Part shown: piece by piece, positions 39,756 through 48,349 of the stretch
Layout: each line of letters begins with the position of its first letter
How positions within the stretch are numbered: position 1 is the stretch's first letter
Source: JAXDBW01 sp034678405
GTDB taxonomy: Bacteria > Patescibacteriota > Patescibacteriia > UBA10025 > JAHIVO01
DNA: 57,496 bases
Assembly: GCA_034678405.1 (NCBI GenBank)
Contig: JAXDBW010000046.1
Coordinates: 1 to 57,496 of the forward strand
Direction: 5' to 3'
Position numbers and translations under genes: made by a program
The notes under the pieces: model-generated
What the model was told of the DNA's origin: nothing
The model's input: the letters and a program-made list of their open reading frames with translations, nothing else
The model's database searches: none

Positions 39756-41306
39756 CTATTCCTCTATATTTTTTTCCTTGAATAAGCTGCGGAACCGAGC
39801 GTACTCTGTCCAGCGGAGTCCGGTGAAGCGCCCGAGGAGAATCATGATCAAGAGTGGAGCGATGATCAGCTCGGGCCACGACATGACGAGATTGGTAAAC
39901 GTGTCCCACACGACCGCATAGTACGCTACAATGGCGACCGCGACCGTCTTCAGTACGCCGAAGAACGCGCCGCGGATACCCTCTTCGGACTGAGCCGAGA
40001 GGAATTTCTCAGAAATGGTCGACATGACCAGCATCGGGAAGATGGCGAGTGAGGCAGCTAGTGATACGCGATAGATGGAGAGGAGCCAGATAACGACGAG
40101 GAATGATAGGGCGGTGACCGAGAGGATGATGCCGGTCTTCGGGATATAGTGGAGGCGGAATCGCCGCAGCGCTAGACGCAGGAGGTAGCTAAGGGCCACG
40201 ACGAGCAGCAGCGTCCCGATTCCGATATAGACTCCGAGGATAATAAATGACAACGCAATCACCAGCGGCGTATAGATGCCGAAGGCTGACACACCCACGA
40301 TTTGTCGGGCAAACGTAATGATGAGCACTATAAATGGTGCGGCCAGGAGAAGGTAGATGGTGTTGATGGGGACCCCCTTCGCGATGAAGGTGCTGATCGC
40401 GTGCGACAGGAAAAAGGCTTTTGATTTCTCACTACGGGCATCGACAATGCGATTTTCGATAGCGCGGCCGTTTAGATTGTCGACGAGCTCGGCATCATCT
40501 TTTGTCTCGAAGATAGGATTGATTGCTTCTTTGCGCGTGAGGAGGATAAACCACGGATTGAGCACGCGGAAGGACTGTTGTGTCAGGTCAGCAGCGATCG
40601 ACATGTTTTGGTCGGTGATAGTGATCAAGAGTTTATTCTCGACGTCGACTTTCTTATCATCGGCGAGGCTTTGCCAGTACCGGGTGAAGGCCTGGAGGCC
40701 GGTCGCCCCGCTCGTATAGAAGAGCAGCGCGTCCGCTGACCGGATAAAATCAGTCTCTCCAGTGATAAGCGGGATGAGTTTTTCCTCAGTGAGGAATCCT
40801 GTTTCTTCTGATTCAGCCGTCAGTACCTTCAGGAGCACGCCATTATTGGCCGCTTGCTCCAGGATCTCATCGAGGTTGGTGGCAATATCTTTGTCAGCAA
40901 TCATCAGCATTTGCCGATCATAGACAAAGACCTCTTTTTCGACTGAAGCGGTTTGATCGCCCTGGACGATAGTCAGGGTGACGCGATGGATGCCCGTCGC
41001 TGAGAATTCGTAGAGTAATTCCTGACCAAACCGCGCGACATTACTATCCGTAAAATCCCAGCGGTAGGAGGCCGCTTCGTCAGTAGCGAGCTGTGAATCA
41101 GTCGCGTCAAACAGCGCCTTCTTGCCGAGCTCGATATAGTCCTCGGAGGTGATACGGGGTGCGAGGGTGCCAGGCTCAGCCGTGGGCTCGACGTTGGTGG
41201 GCTGAGTTGGCTGAATCGGGGTGATCTCCTCGGTCTGGGCATGAGCGATGGGCATGCCGCTCACCAGGCAGAGTCCGATACAGAATATAAGTAATAATTT
41301 TTTCAT
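39756..41306 (-). CDS. PKD plus 7TM (transglutaminase-associated-type) membrane protein
   Basis: A 516-aa protein: signal peptide (MKKLLLIFCIGLCLVSGM, cleavage after AHA), a Thr/Pro-rich linker, a PKD-like domain (about 50-130, ALFDATDSQLATDEAASYRW), a small alpha/beta domain (about 132-290) and seven membrane helices (about 310-500, from NTIYLLLAAPFIVLIITFAR to APLLIMILLGRF). GIYTPLVIALSFI and SIYRVSLAASLAIFPMLVMS are typical of the 7TM module found with RimK-like ATP-grasp genes in proteobacteria. The transglutaminase-like domain usual there is replaced by PKD. It overlaps the upstream ATP-grasp gene by 4 bp and lies 3 bp before the ligase-peptidase gene. Confidence 0.82.
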   Translation of the reverse strand: MKKLLLIFCIGLCLVSGMPIAHAQTEEITPIQPTQPTNVEPTAEPGTLAPRITSEDYIELGKKALFDATDSQLATDEAASYRWDFTDSNVARFGQELLYEFSATGIHRVTLTIVQGDQTASVEKEVFVYDRQMLMIADKDIATNLDEILEQAANNGVLLKVLTAESEETGFLTEEKLIPLITGETDFIRSADALLFYTSGATGLQAFTRYWQSLADDKKVDVENKLLITITDQNMSIAADLTQQSFRVLNPWFILLTRKEAINPIFETKDDAELVDNLNGRAIENRIVDARSEKSKAFFLSHAISTFIAKGVPINTIYLLLAAPFIVLIITFARQIVGVSAFGIYTPLVIALSFIILGVYIGIGTLLLVVALSYLLRLALRRFRLHYIPKTGIILSVTALSFLVVIWLLSIYRVSLAASLAIFPMLVMSTISEKFLSAQSEEGIRGAFFGVLKTVAVAIVAYYAVVWDTFTNLVMSWPELIIAPLLIMILLGRFTGLRWTEYARFRSLFKEKNIEE

Positions 41307-42262
41307 AAGGTTGCGGCTGCGCGTTTAAAGGTATCAACTAACCCCTGATGGAATTCACGGTAATGATACTTCCAATGTTTATAGGGTAGCCCGGGTTCCG
41401 GGTTTATTTCAAATATATATGGCTTCTTTTTTTCGAATCCCAGATCCACGGCGTAGATGCGATTGCCGTAGCGCCTCAGGCGCTGATCGATATGGCGGAC
41501 CACCCGACGAGCAGCTAGAGGGATCTTGGATAGTGGCACCTGACGTGCGCGGGCACCCTGAGAGACGTTGGCGACCACCTTATCCCGGGGAGGGATGCGG
41601 ATGAAGCACTGGACAATGGTGCCATCCATGACGGTGATACGGATATCGTGCCGGCCACGATAGAGTCCGGGGATGCCGTCAGTGGTATCGACGTATGCTT
41701 GGATAAGTCCCGGAAATTTTTTCGTCGTACGGAGGATGGTTGCGGCATCGGTGATAGCCACACCTTTGCCGCCGGTCCCGTGCAACGGTTTGTACACCAC
41801 GCGATCTGTTGTTACCTTTGTCACCGCCCTTCTGAGTTGCGTTTTGTTTTTCACGAGGTACGTCGGCTTCATGAATTTTGTGAAGGCTCGGTAGGTACCG
41901 TATTTATCGTAGGTCAGGGCATAGAGATCCCACTTATTCACGATGGCCCAGTCTCGGCCGCCATTTAGGTGCATGCGGTTTTTGTTGTACACCACGCGGG
42001 CATGTATCGGGCCGGTGTGTTGCACGAGCGCGCCGTTCTGATAGCGATATCCCCTGCTGAATGTTCCGTTGCCTCGGTGTTTTTCTTTACCGCGGACGTA
42101 GTACACGGTAAATGATTTGCTGGCGGTGCGAAAGAAGTCGAAGTACGATTCTTTCCAGTTTGGGACAGAAAAAGGGTGAGACCTGAGTGTCCCCGGTGGG
42201 TGGACGATGACCAGATTTGGCTTACCGTCGGTGAAACGTTTTGATGTACTCAGTTTCTGCAT
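41303..42262 (-). CDS. ATP-grasp ligase (YheC/D- or RimK-like)
   Basis: A 319-aa protein. Core ATP-grasp motifs: VVYKPLHGTGGKGVAI (the Lys and Gly-rich loop, about 149-164), HDIRITVMDGTIVQCFIRIP and the metal-binding AVDLGFEKKKPYIFEINPEP (Asp and Glu-x-Asn). The N-terminal 100 residues are a small alpha/beta domain. Substrates unknown. The ATG at 42262 lies only 7 nt from the 3' end of tRNA-Leu(TAA) and has no Shine-Dalgarno sequence; longer starts would run into the tRNA. First gene of the ligase/7TM/ligase-peptidase operon. Confidence 0.85.
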   Translation of the reverse strand: MQKLSTSKRFTDGKPNLVIVHPPGTLRSHPFSVPNWKESYFDFFRTASKSFTVYYVRGKEKHRGNGTFSRGYRYQNGALVQHTGPIHARVVYNKNRMHLNGGRDWAIVNKWDLYALTYDKYGTYRAFTKFMKPTYLVKNKTQLRRAVTKVTTDRVVYKPLHGTGGKGVAITDAATILRTTKKFPGLIQAYVDTTDGIPGLYRGRHDIRITVMDGTIVQCFIRIPPRDKVVANVSQGARARQVPLSKIPLAARRVVRHIDQRLRRYGNRIYAVDLGFEKKKPYIFEINPEPGLPYKHWKYHYREFHQGLVDTFKRAAATL

Positions 42263-42269
42263 AGAGTGA

Positions 42270-42356
42270 TGGTGCCGCCGGTCGGACTCGAACCGACACG
42301 GGATTGCTCCCAAGGGATTTTAAGTCCCTCGTGTATACCAATTTCACCACGGCGGC
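42270..42356 (-). tRNA. tRNA-Leu(TAA)
   Basis: Type II tRNA: acceptor GCCGCCG/CGGCGGC, anticodon stem AGGGA/TCCCT around CTTAAAA, anticodon TAA, long variable arm. Discriminator A with encoded CCA. Seven nt later comes the ATG of the ATP-grasp gene on the same strand. Confidence 0.95.
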
Positions 42357-42473
42357 ATGAATATCATTAGTCGAGAATACCCAAATACCATCTACCCTAC
42401 TCGAGTGGGTGGGGTGAGTGGTAGATGAATATGCAGTGTCTTGGGCATGAATAGTGCTGCGTTTGAGAATAGC

Positions 42474-42550
42474 TGGAGCGGCAGACCGGATTCGAACCGG
42501 CGACCTTTTCCTTGGCAAGGAAACGTTCTAGCCAACTGAACTACTGCCGC
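42474..42550 (-). tRNA. tRNA-Gly(GCC)
   Basis: Acceptor GCGGCAG/CTGCCGC, anticodon loop TTGCCAA, anticodon GCC; discriminator T and encoded CCA (42474-42476). The 5' end touches element C. The 117 bp between it and tRNA-Leu(TAA) holds no recognisable gene. Confidence 0.95.
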
Positions 42551-42641
42551 GCGTCCAAATGGCACTGGCGGTTTCGCGATCGATAGTTATCGACCGCTCC
42601 ACCTCTGTGCCATTTCTCCTTTACCTCACGCATCCGTGCTC
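42551..42641 (-). ncRNA. tRNA-leader structured element, copy C
   Basis: Between tRNA-Cys and tRNA-Gly(GCC), ending exactly at the tRNA-Gly 5' end. Hairpin CACG-GATG-CGTG, then GAGGTAAAGGAGAAA, stem AAATGGCAC/GTGCCATTT (perfect 9 bp), GGT/ACC, internal loop GGA/GAA, GCG/CGC, hairpin TCGAT/ATCGA, closing TTTGGACGC. Both arms of the long stem differ from copies A and B and still pair. Upstream sequence to 42669 is shared with copy A. Confidence 0.6.
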
Positions 42642-42688
42642 GCTATCGCTGCGCACCTGATGCGTTCGGTGATGTTAATCTATCCAAG

Positions 42689-42763
<75 letters not shown>

Positions 42764-42867
42764 ACATTCCACGAGAGATTCATCTAAAAAAGGGCATCCA
42801 ATTCATTGCGATGCATGATGCATAGTACCAAAAAGGCTGTTAAAAATCAAGGTGCGGTAGACAACAT

Positions 42868-42891
42868 AAAACCCCTGAATATAGGGGTTTT
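42868..42891. terminator. Symmetric hairpin terminator
   Basis: AAAACCCCT-GAATAT-AGGGGTTTT, T-rich on either strand. It lies 12 nt after the 3D-domain gene (minus strand) and about 105 nt before tRNA-Cys, so it separates the two units. Confidence 0.75.
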
Positions 42892-42902
42892 ATGCTCATG
42901 CT

Positions 42903-43421
42903 TTAGAGAATTTCGATCGTCGTATACCGGACTCCCCACTCGATGGCTTCAGCCCGGGAGGTCATCCAGATATCGGCTTTGTGCCAGTATCGGGCGGACA
43001 TCCTGTCCTCGACGACAAATATCTTGTCACCGAAGTATTCGGGGAAGCGCACGCGGGTCCCGATCGGGAGGAAGTTGGCGGCAATCGTGCCGTCATGTAC
43101 CCGGGTACCAGAGGCGGTGGTAAACGGGTCGCCGCTAGTCTGGTCCGGAGTGGACGAGTAGGCGGTGACCGGAATTGTCATGGTTCGTTGTGCTTCAGGT
43201 CGCGGTTTGTCGGGATTGACCGGGAGGCGGTAAGTATCAGCTGCACCGGTGACCGGTAATTCACTGGCAATAAGGGGAGGGTCGTCATTGATGAGTGAAG
43301 CCTCGGTTTCCGCTGCGACGGTCGCCTGCGGAAAGGAGAATTGCCAGATCATAATGGCCGCGACGATAGCTAGGGTTCTTTTTGTGTTTCGAGAATGGAT
43401 GCGTTTCGCACCGATAATCAT
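42903..43421 (-). CDS. Secreted 3D-domain (peptidoglycan-active-like) protein
   Basis: A 172-aa protein with an N-terminal signal or anchor (RTLAIVAAIMIWQFSFPQAT), a short linker and a C-terminal 3D domain (about 85-172): TIPVTAYSSTPDQTSGDPFT, TASGTRVHDGTIAANFLPIG, and VVEDRMSARYWHKADIWM containing the acidic residues. The 3D fold is shared with MltA-like lytic transglycosylases and stationary-phase muralytic proteins, so a cell-wall role outside the membrane is likely. Monocistronic between two terminators. Confidence 0.82.
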   Translation of the reverse strand: MIIGAKRIHSRNTKRTLAIVAAIMIWQFSFPQATVAAETEASLINDDPPLIASELPVTGAADTYRLPVNPDKPRPEAQRTMTIPVTAYSSTPDQTSGDPFTTASGTRVHDGTIAANFLPIGTRVRFPEYFGDKIFVVEDRMSARYWHKADIWMTSRAEAIEWGVRYTTIEIL

Positions 43422-43515
43422 ACACAGATGTTAATAGTCATTTCCTAGGCCAATATTAGCCAAAATCAGTGTTATTCAGTTGAAAAGGGCCAGATATAGG
43501 CTATTTCTAGGTACC

Positions 43516-43545
43516 AAAAAACACCCTATCATAGGGTGCGTTTTT
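43516..43545 (-). terminator. Terminator of the nrdD-nrdG operon
   Basis: CACCCTA-TGA-TAGGGTG stem with TTTTTT on the minus strand, about 50 nt after the nrdG stop. Confidence 0.8.
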
Positions 43546-43590
43546 GGAGTCCACCACCTTATCAAAAGGCAGACTTACTGTCAAGGGGTG

Positions 43591-44280
43591 TCACCTGACA
43601 GCTGCAGCGTCGACATATTTCTTGGCGGTGGCGAGTAAATCGGAAAATTCTTCGTCAGAGTATGTCGTTTTGGTGAGGAAGTCAGGATTATTTGCCTTGG
43701 TGGGGATGAATTTCTGCAAATAGTACTGCTGGGCACCCTTGATGGTCTCCAGTAGCTTGGTTATGTCCTCAGGACTGAGTTGCTCTTTTACAATGGTCGT
43801 ACGAAATTCATACGGAATGCCCGATGTCATGAGTAACTTAATACTTCGTTTGATGTCATCGAGATTCACCGGCATGTTGGTAATTTCTTCGTACCGATCG
43901 AGCGGGCCTTTGATATCCATCGCGAGATAATCAACTAGTTTCCGGGCAATAATCTGCTCCAGCATATCTGGATTGGTACCTTGGGAATCGAGCTTGATGA
44001 GATAGCCCATTTCCTTAATCTTAGCCATAAAATCAGGCAAATCGGCATGGATGGTGGGCTCGCCGCCAGTGATTGAAACGGCGTCGAGTTTACCTTTCCG
44101 CGACTTGAGGAAACTTAAAACTTCCTCAACCGGGATGGGTTCGGGGAATTGGTCAGGCTGGACGAGCTCGGGATTATGGCAAAACCCGCAGCGAAAATTA
44201 CACCCGGTGGTGAACACAATCGCGCTCACCTTACCGGGGTAATCAATCATGCTAAATTTTTGCAATCCGCCGATGCGCAT
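43591..44280 (-). CDS. nrdG: Anaerobic ribonucleotide reductase activating protein (radical SAM)
   Basis: A 229-aa radical-SAM enzyme with CNFRCGFCHNPELV (CxxxCxxC, about residues 27-40), VSITGGEPTIHADL and LDSQGTNPDMLEQI. It uses a 4Fe-4S cluster and S-adenosylmethionine to form the glycyl radical of NrdD. The start MRIGGLQKFSMIDYPGKVSA is typical of the NrdG/PflA-like type in anaerobes. It lies 34 nt downstream of nrdD and shares its promoter and terminator. Confidence 0.94.
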   Translation of the reverse strand: MRIGGLQKFSMIDYPGKVSAIVFTTGCNFRCGFCHNPELVQPDQFPEPIPVEEVLSFLKSRKGKLDAVSITGGEPTIHADLPDFMAKIKEMGYLIKLDSQGTNPDMLEQIIARKLVDYLAMDIKGPLDRYEEITNMPVNLDDIKRSIKLLMTSGIPYEFRTTIVKEQLSPEDITKLLETIKGAQQYYLQKFIPTKANNPDFLTKTTYSDEEFSDLLATAKKYVDAAAVR

Positions 44281-44314
44281 GAGAATGGTAGATGCTACTG
44301 ATCAGAGTTGCCGC

Positions 44315-46459
44315 TTAGGCGTTGACCGGTACTTTTACCTTCTCTGTCTGTTTGCTCGAGGCTGATTCGGCTGGTTTGTAGACTTTGCGGTTCTTAAATT
44401 CTTCCTTCTTGCCTTTATTCCATTGCTGAACTGGGCGGAGATAGCCGACGACACGGGAGTAGACTTCACAGCTGGCTTCGCATTTTGGACATTCCACATG
44501 CTCGCCCGCGAGGTACCCATGAGTCGGGCAGACGCTGAAGGTCGGCGTAAAGGTGAAGTATGGCAAGCGGTAGGTTTCACAGATTTTCTTCACCATATTC
44601 TTGACCGAACTCGCATCAGTGATTTGCTCGCCGAGGAAGAGGTGGATGACCGTGCCGCCGGTGTATCTCGTCTGGAGTGAATCCTGGCGATCGAGTACTT
44701 CGAACATGTCTTCAGTGTAATTAACTGGCAGGTGGGTGGAATTCGTGTAGAATGGCTCAGCGTTGTTCTGATATTCTGCCTCATTTGCCGCGATAATGGT
44801 GGGGAATTTCTCTTTATCCTTCTTCGCCAGGCGGTACGAGGTACCCTCAGCCGGCGTGGCTTCGAGATTGTAGTTATTGCCGGTTTCTTCCTGGTACTGG
44901 AGGAGACGATCACGCATGTAGTCCATGACCCGCTCCGCGAAGGCGGCTCCCTCCTCTGTCGTGAGGTCTTTGCCGAGGAGGTTGACCGCAGCTTCATTCA
45001 TACCGACCAGGCCAATCGTGGAGAAGTGGTTTTTCCAGTATTCATTGAACCGCTCATGCATATGCCGCAGGTAGTATTTGGTGTAGGGGTAGAGACCCTT
45101 CTCCGTGAAGCGTTCGAGAATTTTCCGTTTGATCTCGAGACTCTCCTTCGCCGTATCCATCAGGGTCTCCAGGCGGGTAATGAATTCTTCTTCATTGCGA
45201 GAGAGGAAACCGAGACGCGGCATGTTGATCGTGACCACACCGATAGAGCCAGTCAGCGGATGAGCGCCGAAGAGTCCCCCGCCGCGTTTCTCGAGTTGGC
45301 GGTTATCCAGGCGGAGCCGACAGCACATAGAGCGGGCGTCCTCGGGGTCCATGTCAGAATTAATGAAGTTGGAGAAATACGGGATGCCGTATTTGCCGGT
45401 TATTTTCCAGAGGAGATCGGCGATGGGGCTATCCCAGTCGAAATCTTTCGTAATGTTGTAGGTCGGGATGGGGAAGGTAAAGACCCGGCCCTTCGCATCA
45501 CCGGCGAGCATCACTTCCATCAGCGCTTTATTGAATATGTCCATTTCTGCCTGGAAGTCTTTGTAGGATTCCTTCTGTGGTTTGCCGCCGATGATCACCG
45601 GTTGGTCAGCAAAGGTGGAGGGGACAGTAAAGTCGAGCGTGATATTCGTAAACGGGGTTTGGAACCCGACGCGGGTCGGGACATTGATGTTAAACATGAA
45701 TTCCTGGATAACCTGTTTGACCTCATCATAATTCAATTTGTCGTACCGGATGAACGGAGCGAGCAAGGTGTCGAAATTGGAAAAGGCCTGCGCGCCCGCG
45801 GCTTCACCCTGGAGGGTATAGAAGAAGTTGACGACCTGACCCAGGGCAGAGCGCAGGTGTTTTGGCGCTTTACTCTCGATTTTGCCGACGACACCTCGAA
45901 ATCCCTGGCTGAGGAGATCGTAGAGATCCCATCCCACACAGTAGACGGATAGGATATTGAGGTCGTGCATATGAAAATCTCCGCCATCGTGGGCTTTGCG
46001 TACGGCTTCGGGGTAGATTTTGTTCAGCCAGTATTTCTTGCTGATTTCTGAGGAAATATAGTTATTCAGGCCCTGGAGGGAAAAGGACATATTGCTGTTC
46101 TCATTCACCTGCCAGTCGAGCTCCTCCAGGTACTGATCGACGAGATTGACGTGGGCACTATCAGCGATATCGCGCATGCCGGCGTGCTGTTCGCGGTAAA
46201 TGATATAGGCTTTGGCTGTCTTCTTGTACATCGAAGACAGCAGGACTTCCTCGACGATATCCTGTATTTTTTCGACAGTCGGTATACCATCACCATTGAT
46301 AACTTGCTGGGCGACGCTGAGGACGCGAAGAGTGAGTTGTTTGGCGACCTCGCGGTCGAATTCTCCGGTTGCTTGGCCCGCTTTTTGCAGGGCGTTAACA
46401 ATCCGCTCGGGATCAAAGGCGACGATGCGGCCATCCCGCTTACGTATTTTGGTATACAT
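44315..46459 (-). CDS. nrdD: Class III anaerobic ribonucleoside-triphosphate reductase
   Basis: A 714-aa protein with an N-terminal ATP-cone (about 1-90, IRKRDGRIVAFDPERIVNAL), the catalytic barrel (NFDTLLAPFIRYD, INVPTRVGFQTPFTNITLD, RSMCCRLRLDN with active-site Cys) and a C-terminal zinc site (CPTHGYL, CPKCEASC) leading to SRVVGYLRPVQQWNKGKKEE, where the radical Gly lies. It makes dNTPs without oxygen. The transcript begins within a double NrdR box. The last 30 residues are a basic Lys-rich tail. No aerobic RNR was found in the window. Confidence 0.95.
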   Translation of the reverse strand: MYTKIRKRDGRIVAFDPERIVNALQKAGQATGEFDREVAKQLTLRVLSVAQQVINGDGIPTVEKIQDIVEEVLLSSMYKKTAKAYIIYREQHAGMRDIADSAHVNLVDQYLEELDWQVNENSNMSFSLQGLNNYISSEISKKYWLNKIYPEAVRKAHDGGDFHMHDLNILSVYCVGWDLYDLLSQGFRGVVGKIESKAPKHLRSALGQVVNFFYTLQGEAAGAQAFSNFDTLLAPFIRYDKLNYDEVKQVIQEFMFNINVPTRVGFQTPFTNITLDFTVPSTFADQPVIIGGKPQKESYKDFQAEMDIFNKALMEVMLAGDAKGRVFTFPIPTYNITKDFDWDSPIADLLWKITGKYGIPYFSNFINSDMDPEDARSMCCRLRLDNRQLEKRGGGLFGAHPLTGSIGVVTINMPRLGFLSRNEEEFITRLETLMDTAKESLEIKRKILERFTEKGLYPYTKYYLRHMHERFNEYWKNHFSTIGLVGMNEAAVNLLGKDLTTEEGAAFAERVMDYMRDRLLQYQEETGNNYNLEATPAEGTSYRLAKKDKEKFPTIIAANEAEYQNNAEPFYTNSTHLPVNYTEDMFEVLDRQDSLQTRYTGGTVIHLFLGEQITDASSVKNMVKKICETYRLPYFTFTPTFSVCPTHGYLAGEHVECPKCEASCEVYSRVVGYLRPVQQWNKGKKEEFKNRKVYKPAESASSKQTEKVKVPVNA

Positions 46460-46525
46460 AGTGATGGTTTTTGTTAGTATTTAGAGGACGTTTGCTTTTG
46501 GGAGAGAACTGAACCCATCTTGTTA

Positions 46526-46581
46526 GTACAAGATGTAGTGTCTCTATAGGGTATTATACCACTAGATATAGTTTTGTCCAA
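46526..46581 (-). promoter_or_regulatory. nrdD promoter with two NrdR boxes
   Basis: On the minus strand TTGGAC (46576-46581), 17-bp spacer, TATAAT (46553-46558). Box 2, AAACTATATCTAGTGG (46559-46574), fills the spacer. Box 1, ACACTACATCTTGTAC (46526-46541), covers the start region. They fit the NrdR consensus at about 14 and 13 of 16 positions and are 33 bp apart, about three turns. Repression by NrdR-ATP/dATP is the known family mechanism. nrdR itself is not in the window. Confidence 0.8.
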
Positions 46582-46733
46582 GGGTTGACACCATTTGGCG
46601 CTAACTACAGGGCAAAACATTTTTTGCCTCTCCATTGTAGCACGTTTGTGAATAGATTTCGGCGTGAGAATGATTCGCAGTATGTGGACAGGTCAGCGAA
46701 AATGAGTGATTGGATCGTTTTCCGACGCCCAGG

Positions 46734-46739
46734 TATCAT
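46734..46739 (+). promoter_or_regulatory. -10 element of the glycosyltransferase gene
   Basis: TATCAT followed by 6 nt and ATG; a weak TTGGAT stands 18 bp upstream. Predicts a leaderless mRNA. Confidence 0.45.
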
Positions 46740-46745
46740 GAGGGC

Positions 46746-47384
46746 ATGGCCACTCCCCTCATTTCTATCATTATGCCGACGTATAACCGGGCTGATCTGC
46801 TACCCCGGTCCATTTCCTCGGTGCTGAGGCAGTCTGAGACCCGCTGGGAGATGATTATTGTAGATGATGATGGTGAGGACGGCACCCGGCAACTGATTCA
46901 GCATAGCTTTGCCGACGCTCGCATTCACTATTTCCGGCTGCGCCGGCATGTGGGCCTGTCTCGCTCCGTGAATAGTGGTTTACGACGCACTCAGGGGCGA
47001 TATATTACGTTTATTGATAGTGATGATGCCTATACCCCTCACCACCTGAGTCAGCACCTCAGCTATATGCGTCGGCATCCTGGGGTAGACCTCATCCACG
47101 GGGGTGCTCGAGCTGTCGGAAGCCCCTATGTACCGGATAAAAACAACCTGCATCGTCGTATTCATATCAGTCGGGTGGCTATGCGATCTACCTTTTTTGG
47201 TAAACATGAGGTATTCACAACACTTCACGGGTTTCGAGACCTGCCCTACAGCGAAGAATCAGAATTTTTACATCGTGCCGAGCAGGTATTCACTGTCCGG
47301 CGAGTCAATTTTGGCACATATCGGTATTATCGCGACGTGCCTGACAGCATTACCCATATCGTGGCAGCAAAAAACAAGAGGTGA
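46746..47384 (+). CDS. Family 2 glycosyltransferase
   Basis: A 212-aa GT-A protein: PLISIIMPTYNRADLLPRSI (residues 4-23), IIVDDDGEDGT, VGLSRSVNSGLRRTQGRYIT, and the DxD motif FIDSDDAYT. A short C-terminal region follows, with no membrane helix. It transfers a nucleotide-activated sugar to an unknown acceptor, probably in envelope polysaccharide or glycoprotein synthesis. The ATG at 46746 is preferred over a TTG at 46710 because the -10 box lies 6 nt before it. The protein is shorter than many GT2 enzymes, and the C-terminal region may be minimal. Confidence 0.88.
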   Translation: MATPLISIIMPTYNRADLLPRSISSVLRQSETRWEMIIVDDDGEDGTRQLIQHSFADARIHYFRLRRHVGLSRSVNSGLRRTQGRYITFIDSDDAYTPHHLSQHLSYMRRHPGVDLIHGGARAVGSPYVPDKNNLHRRIHISRVAMRSTFFGKHEVFTTLHGFRDLPYSEESEFLHRAEQVFTVRRVNFGTYRYYRDVPDSITHIVAAKNKR

Positions 47385-47421
47385 TAGTAGTGTCCGCATA
47401 CCTCCAAGGATCGAGCAACGC

Positions 47422-48018
47422 TTAGCTCACCCGGTACTTAATTTTTTTTATTGCTCCGGTAGCCACCCCAACCAGTATAGCGGTTAGGGTAATCACGCCG
47501 CTCCGAAATAGTGCCGCAATGACGACCGCCATTTCATGACTCGGTGCTGGCGCGAACCCCTGATACATCTCCGGGAGGGCCACGGTCAACCCAATCAATA
47601 TGAGTATCATCATATAGTGCCACCGGGGCTTACGCATCAGGGCAGCAGTTTTGAATAATAGCGAATAGAGTATGATCCAGGCGATCATACTGAGAGCCGC
47701 CATCAGGATGCTTGTCCGTTCTATCATGGCAAATGAAGCGTACCGCATGAGATACATTATGACGAAATTGCTGAGATAGAAAATCATGGCAAAGAATATT
47801 GGAGTGCCGTACATGCGTATGGTGGTAGAGAACCATCCAAGATGCGTTCTGTTGTACGCGCGCGCTAATTGTACTGGGTCCCCCAGTTGATTTTCCACAG
47901 CTGATTGGTCGGGCATATGTGAGCAGTGCTCATTGAGCTCGGTAAGAATAGTGTCCTGACGGGCACGTGCCATGCGTAAGTGTTTGCGTACGATGTGAAC
48001 GTATAAAGTCGTCTGCAT
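47422..48018 (-). CDS. HAAS-domain membrane protein (PadR partner)
   Basis: A 198-aa protein with a cytoplasmic helical N-terminus (about 1-75; ILTELNEHCSHMPDQSAVEN, QLGDPVQLARAYNRTH) of HAAS/DUF1700 type, and four to five membrane helices. HAAS proteins are typically encoded directly after a PadR regulator and are thought to respond with it to envelope stress or lipophilic compounds. That arrangement is exact here: it starts 4 nt after the padR stop. ATG at 48018 chosen; a TTG at 48036 would overlap padR. Confidence 0.75.
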   Translation of the reverse strand: MQTTLYVHIVRKHLRMARARQDTILTELNEHCSHMPDQSAVENQLGDPVQLARAYNRTHLGWFSTTIRMYGTPIFFAMIFYLSNFVIMYLMRYASFAMIERTSILMAALSMIAWIILYSLLFKTAALMRKPRWHYMMILILIGLTVALPEMYQGFAPAPSHEMAVVIAALFRSGVITLTAILVGVATGAIKKIKYRVS

Positions 48019-48022
48019 AATG

Positions 48023-48349
48023 TCAGGAGGTGACAATGGTGTTCATAGCATGGCTGAACATTTGCCACTCGTGAGTAGCGCGTGCTAGCTGTTTTTTGCC
48101 TGAAAGAGTAATGGTATATATTTTTTTCCTTTTCTCGCCATCGCGAGTTTCCCAGCGACCAGTAATATAACCACGCAGCTCTAATCGGTGCAGCAGGGGG
48201 TAGAGCATACCAACTCCAAATTTAAACATCCCAGGCATGATGGCATTGAGTCGCTGCGAAAGGGCGTATCCGTGCATTGGCTGATCAGCGAGCGCTGACA
48301 GTATTAATAGTTCGGAGTTCCCTTTTAATAATTCTTTACTAACGGGCAT
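48023..48349 (-). CDS. PadR-family transcriptional regulator
   Basis: A 108-aa winged-helix protein: LLILSALADQPMHGYALSQR, then GVGMLYPLLHRLELRGYITG and KIYTITLSGKKQLARAT. The pattern is canonical for PadR-s1 repressors (lactic/phenolic, multidrug response). The start codon directly abuts a 23-bp inverted repeat that also contains the -10-like sequence TATAAT, indicating autorepression. It forms an operon with the HAAS-type membrane protein. Confidence 0.92.
   Translation of the reverse strand: MPVSKELLKGNSELLILSALADQPMHGYALSQRLNAIMPGMFKFGVGMLYPLLHRLELRGYITGRWETRDGEKRKKIYTITLSGKKQLARATHEWQMFSHAMNTIVTS

Noticed and set aside
39756..41306. Active transglutaminase
   Set aside because: No Cys-His-Asp transglutaminase core is visible in the extracytoplasmic part; only the 7TM module resembles that family.
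44732..45952. 406-aa ORF on the plus strand opposite nrdD
   Set aside because: A long antisense shadow of the highly biased nrdD coding sequence; no start signal and low-complexity composition mirror nrdD codons.
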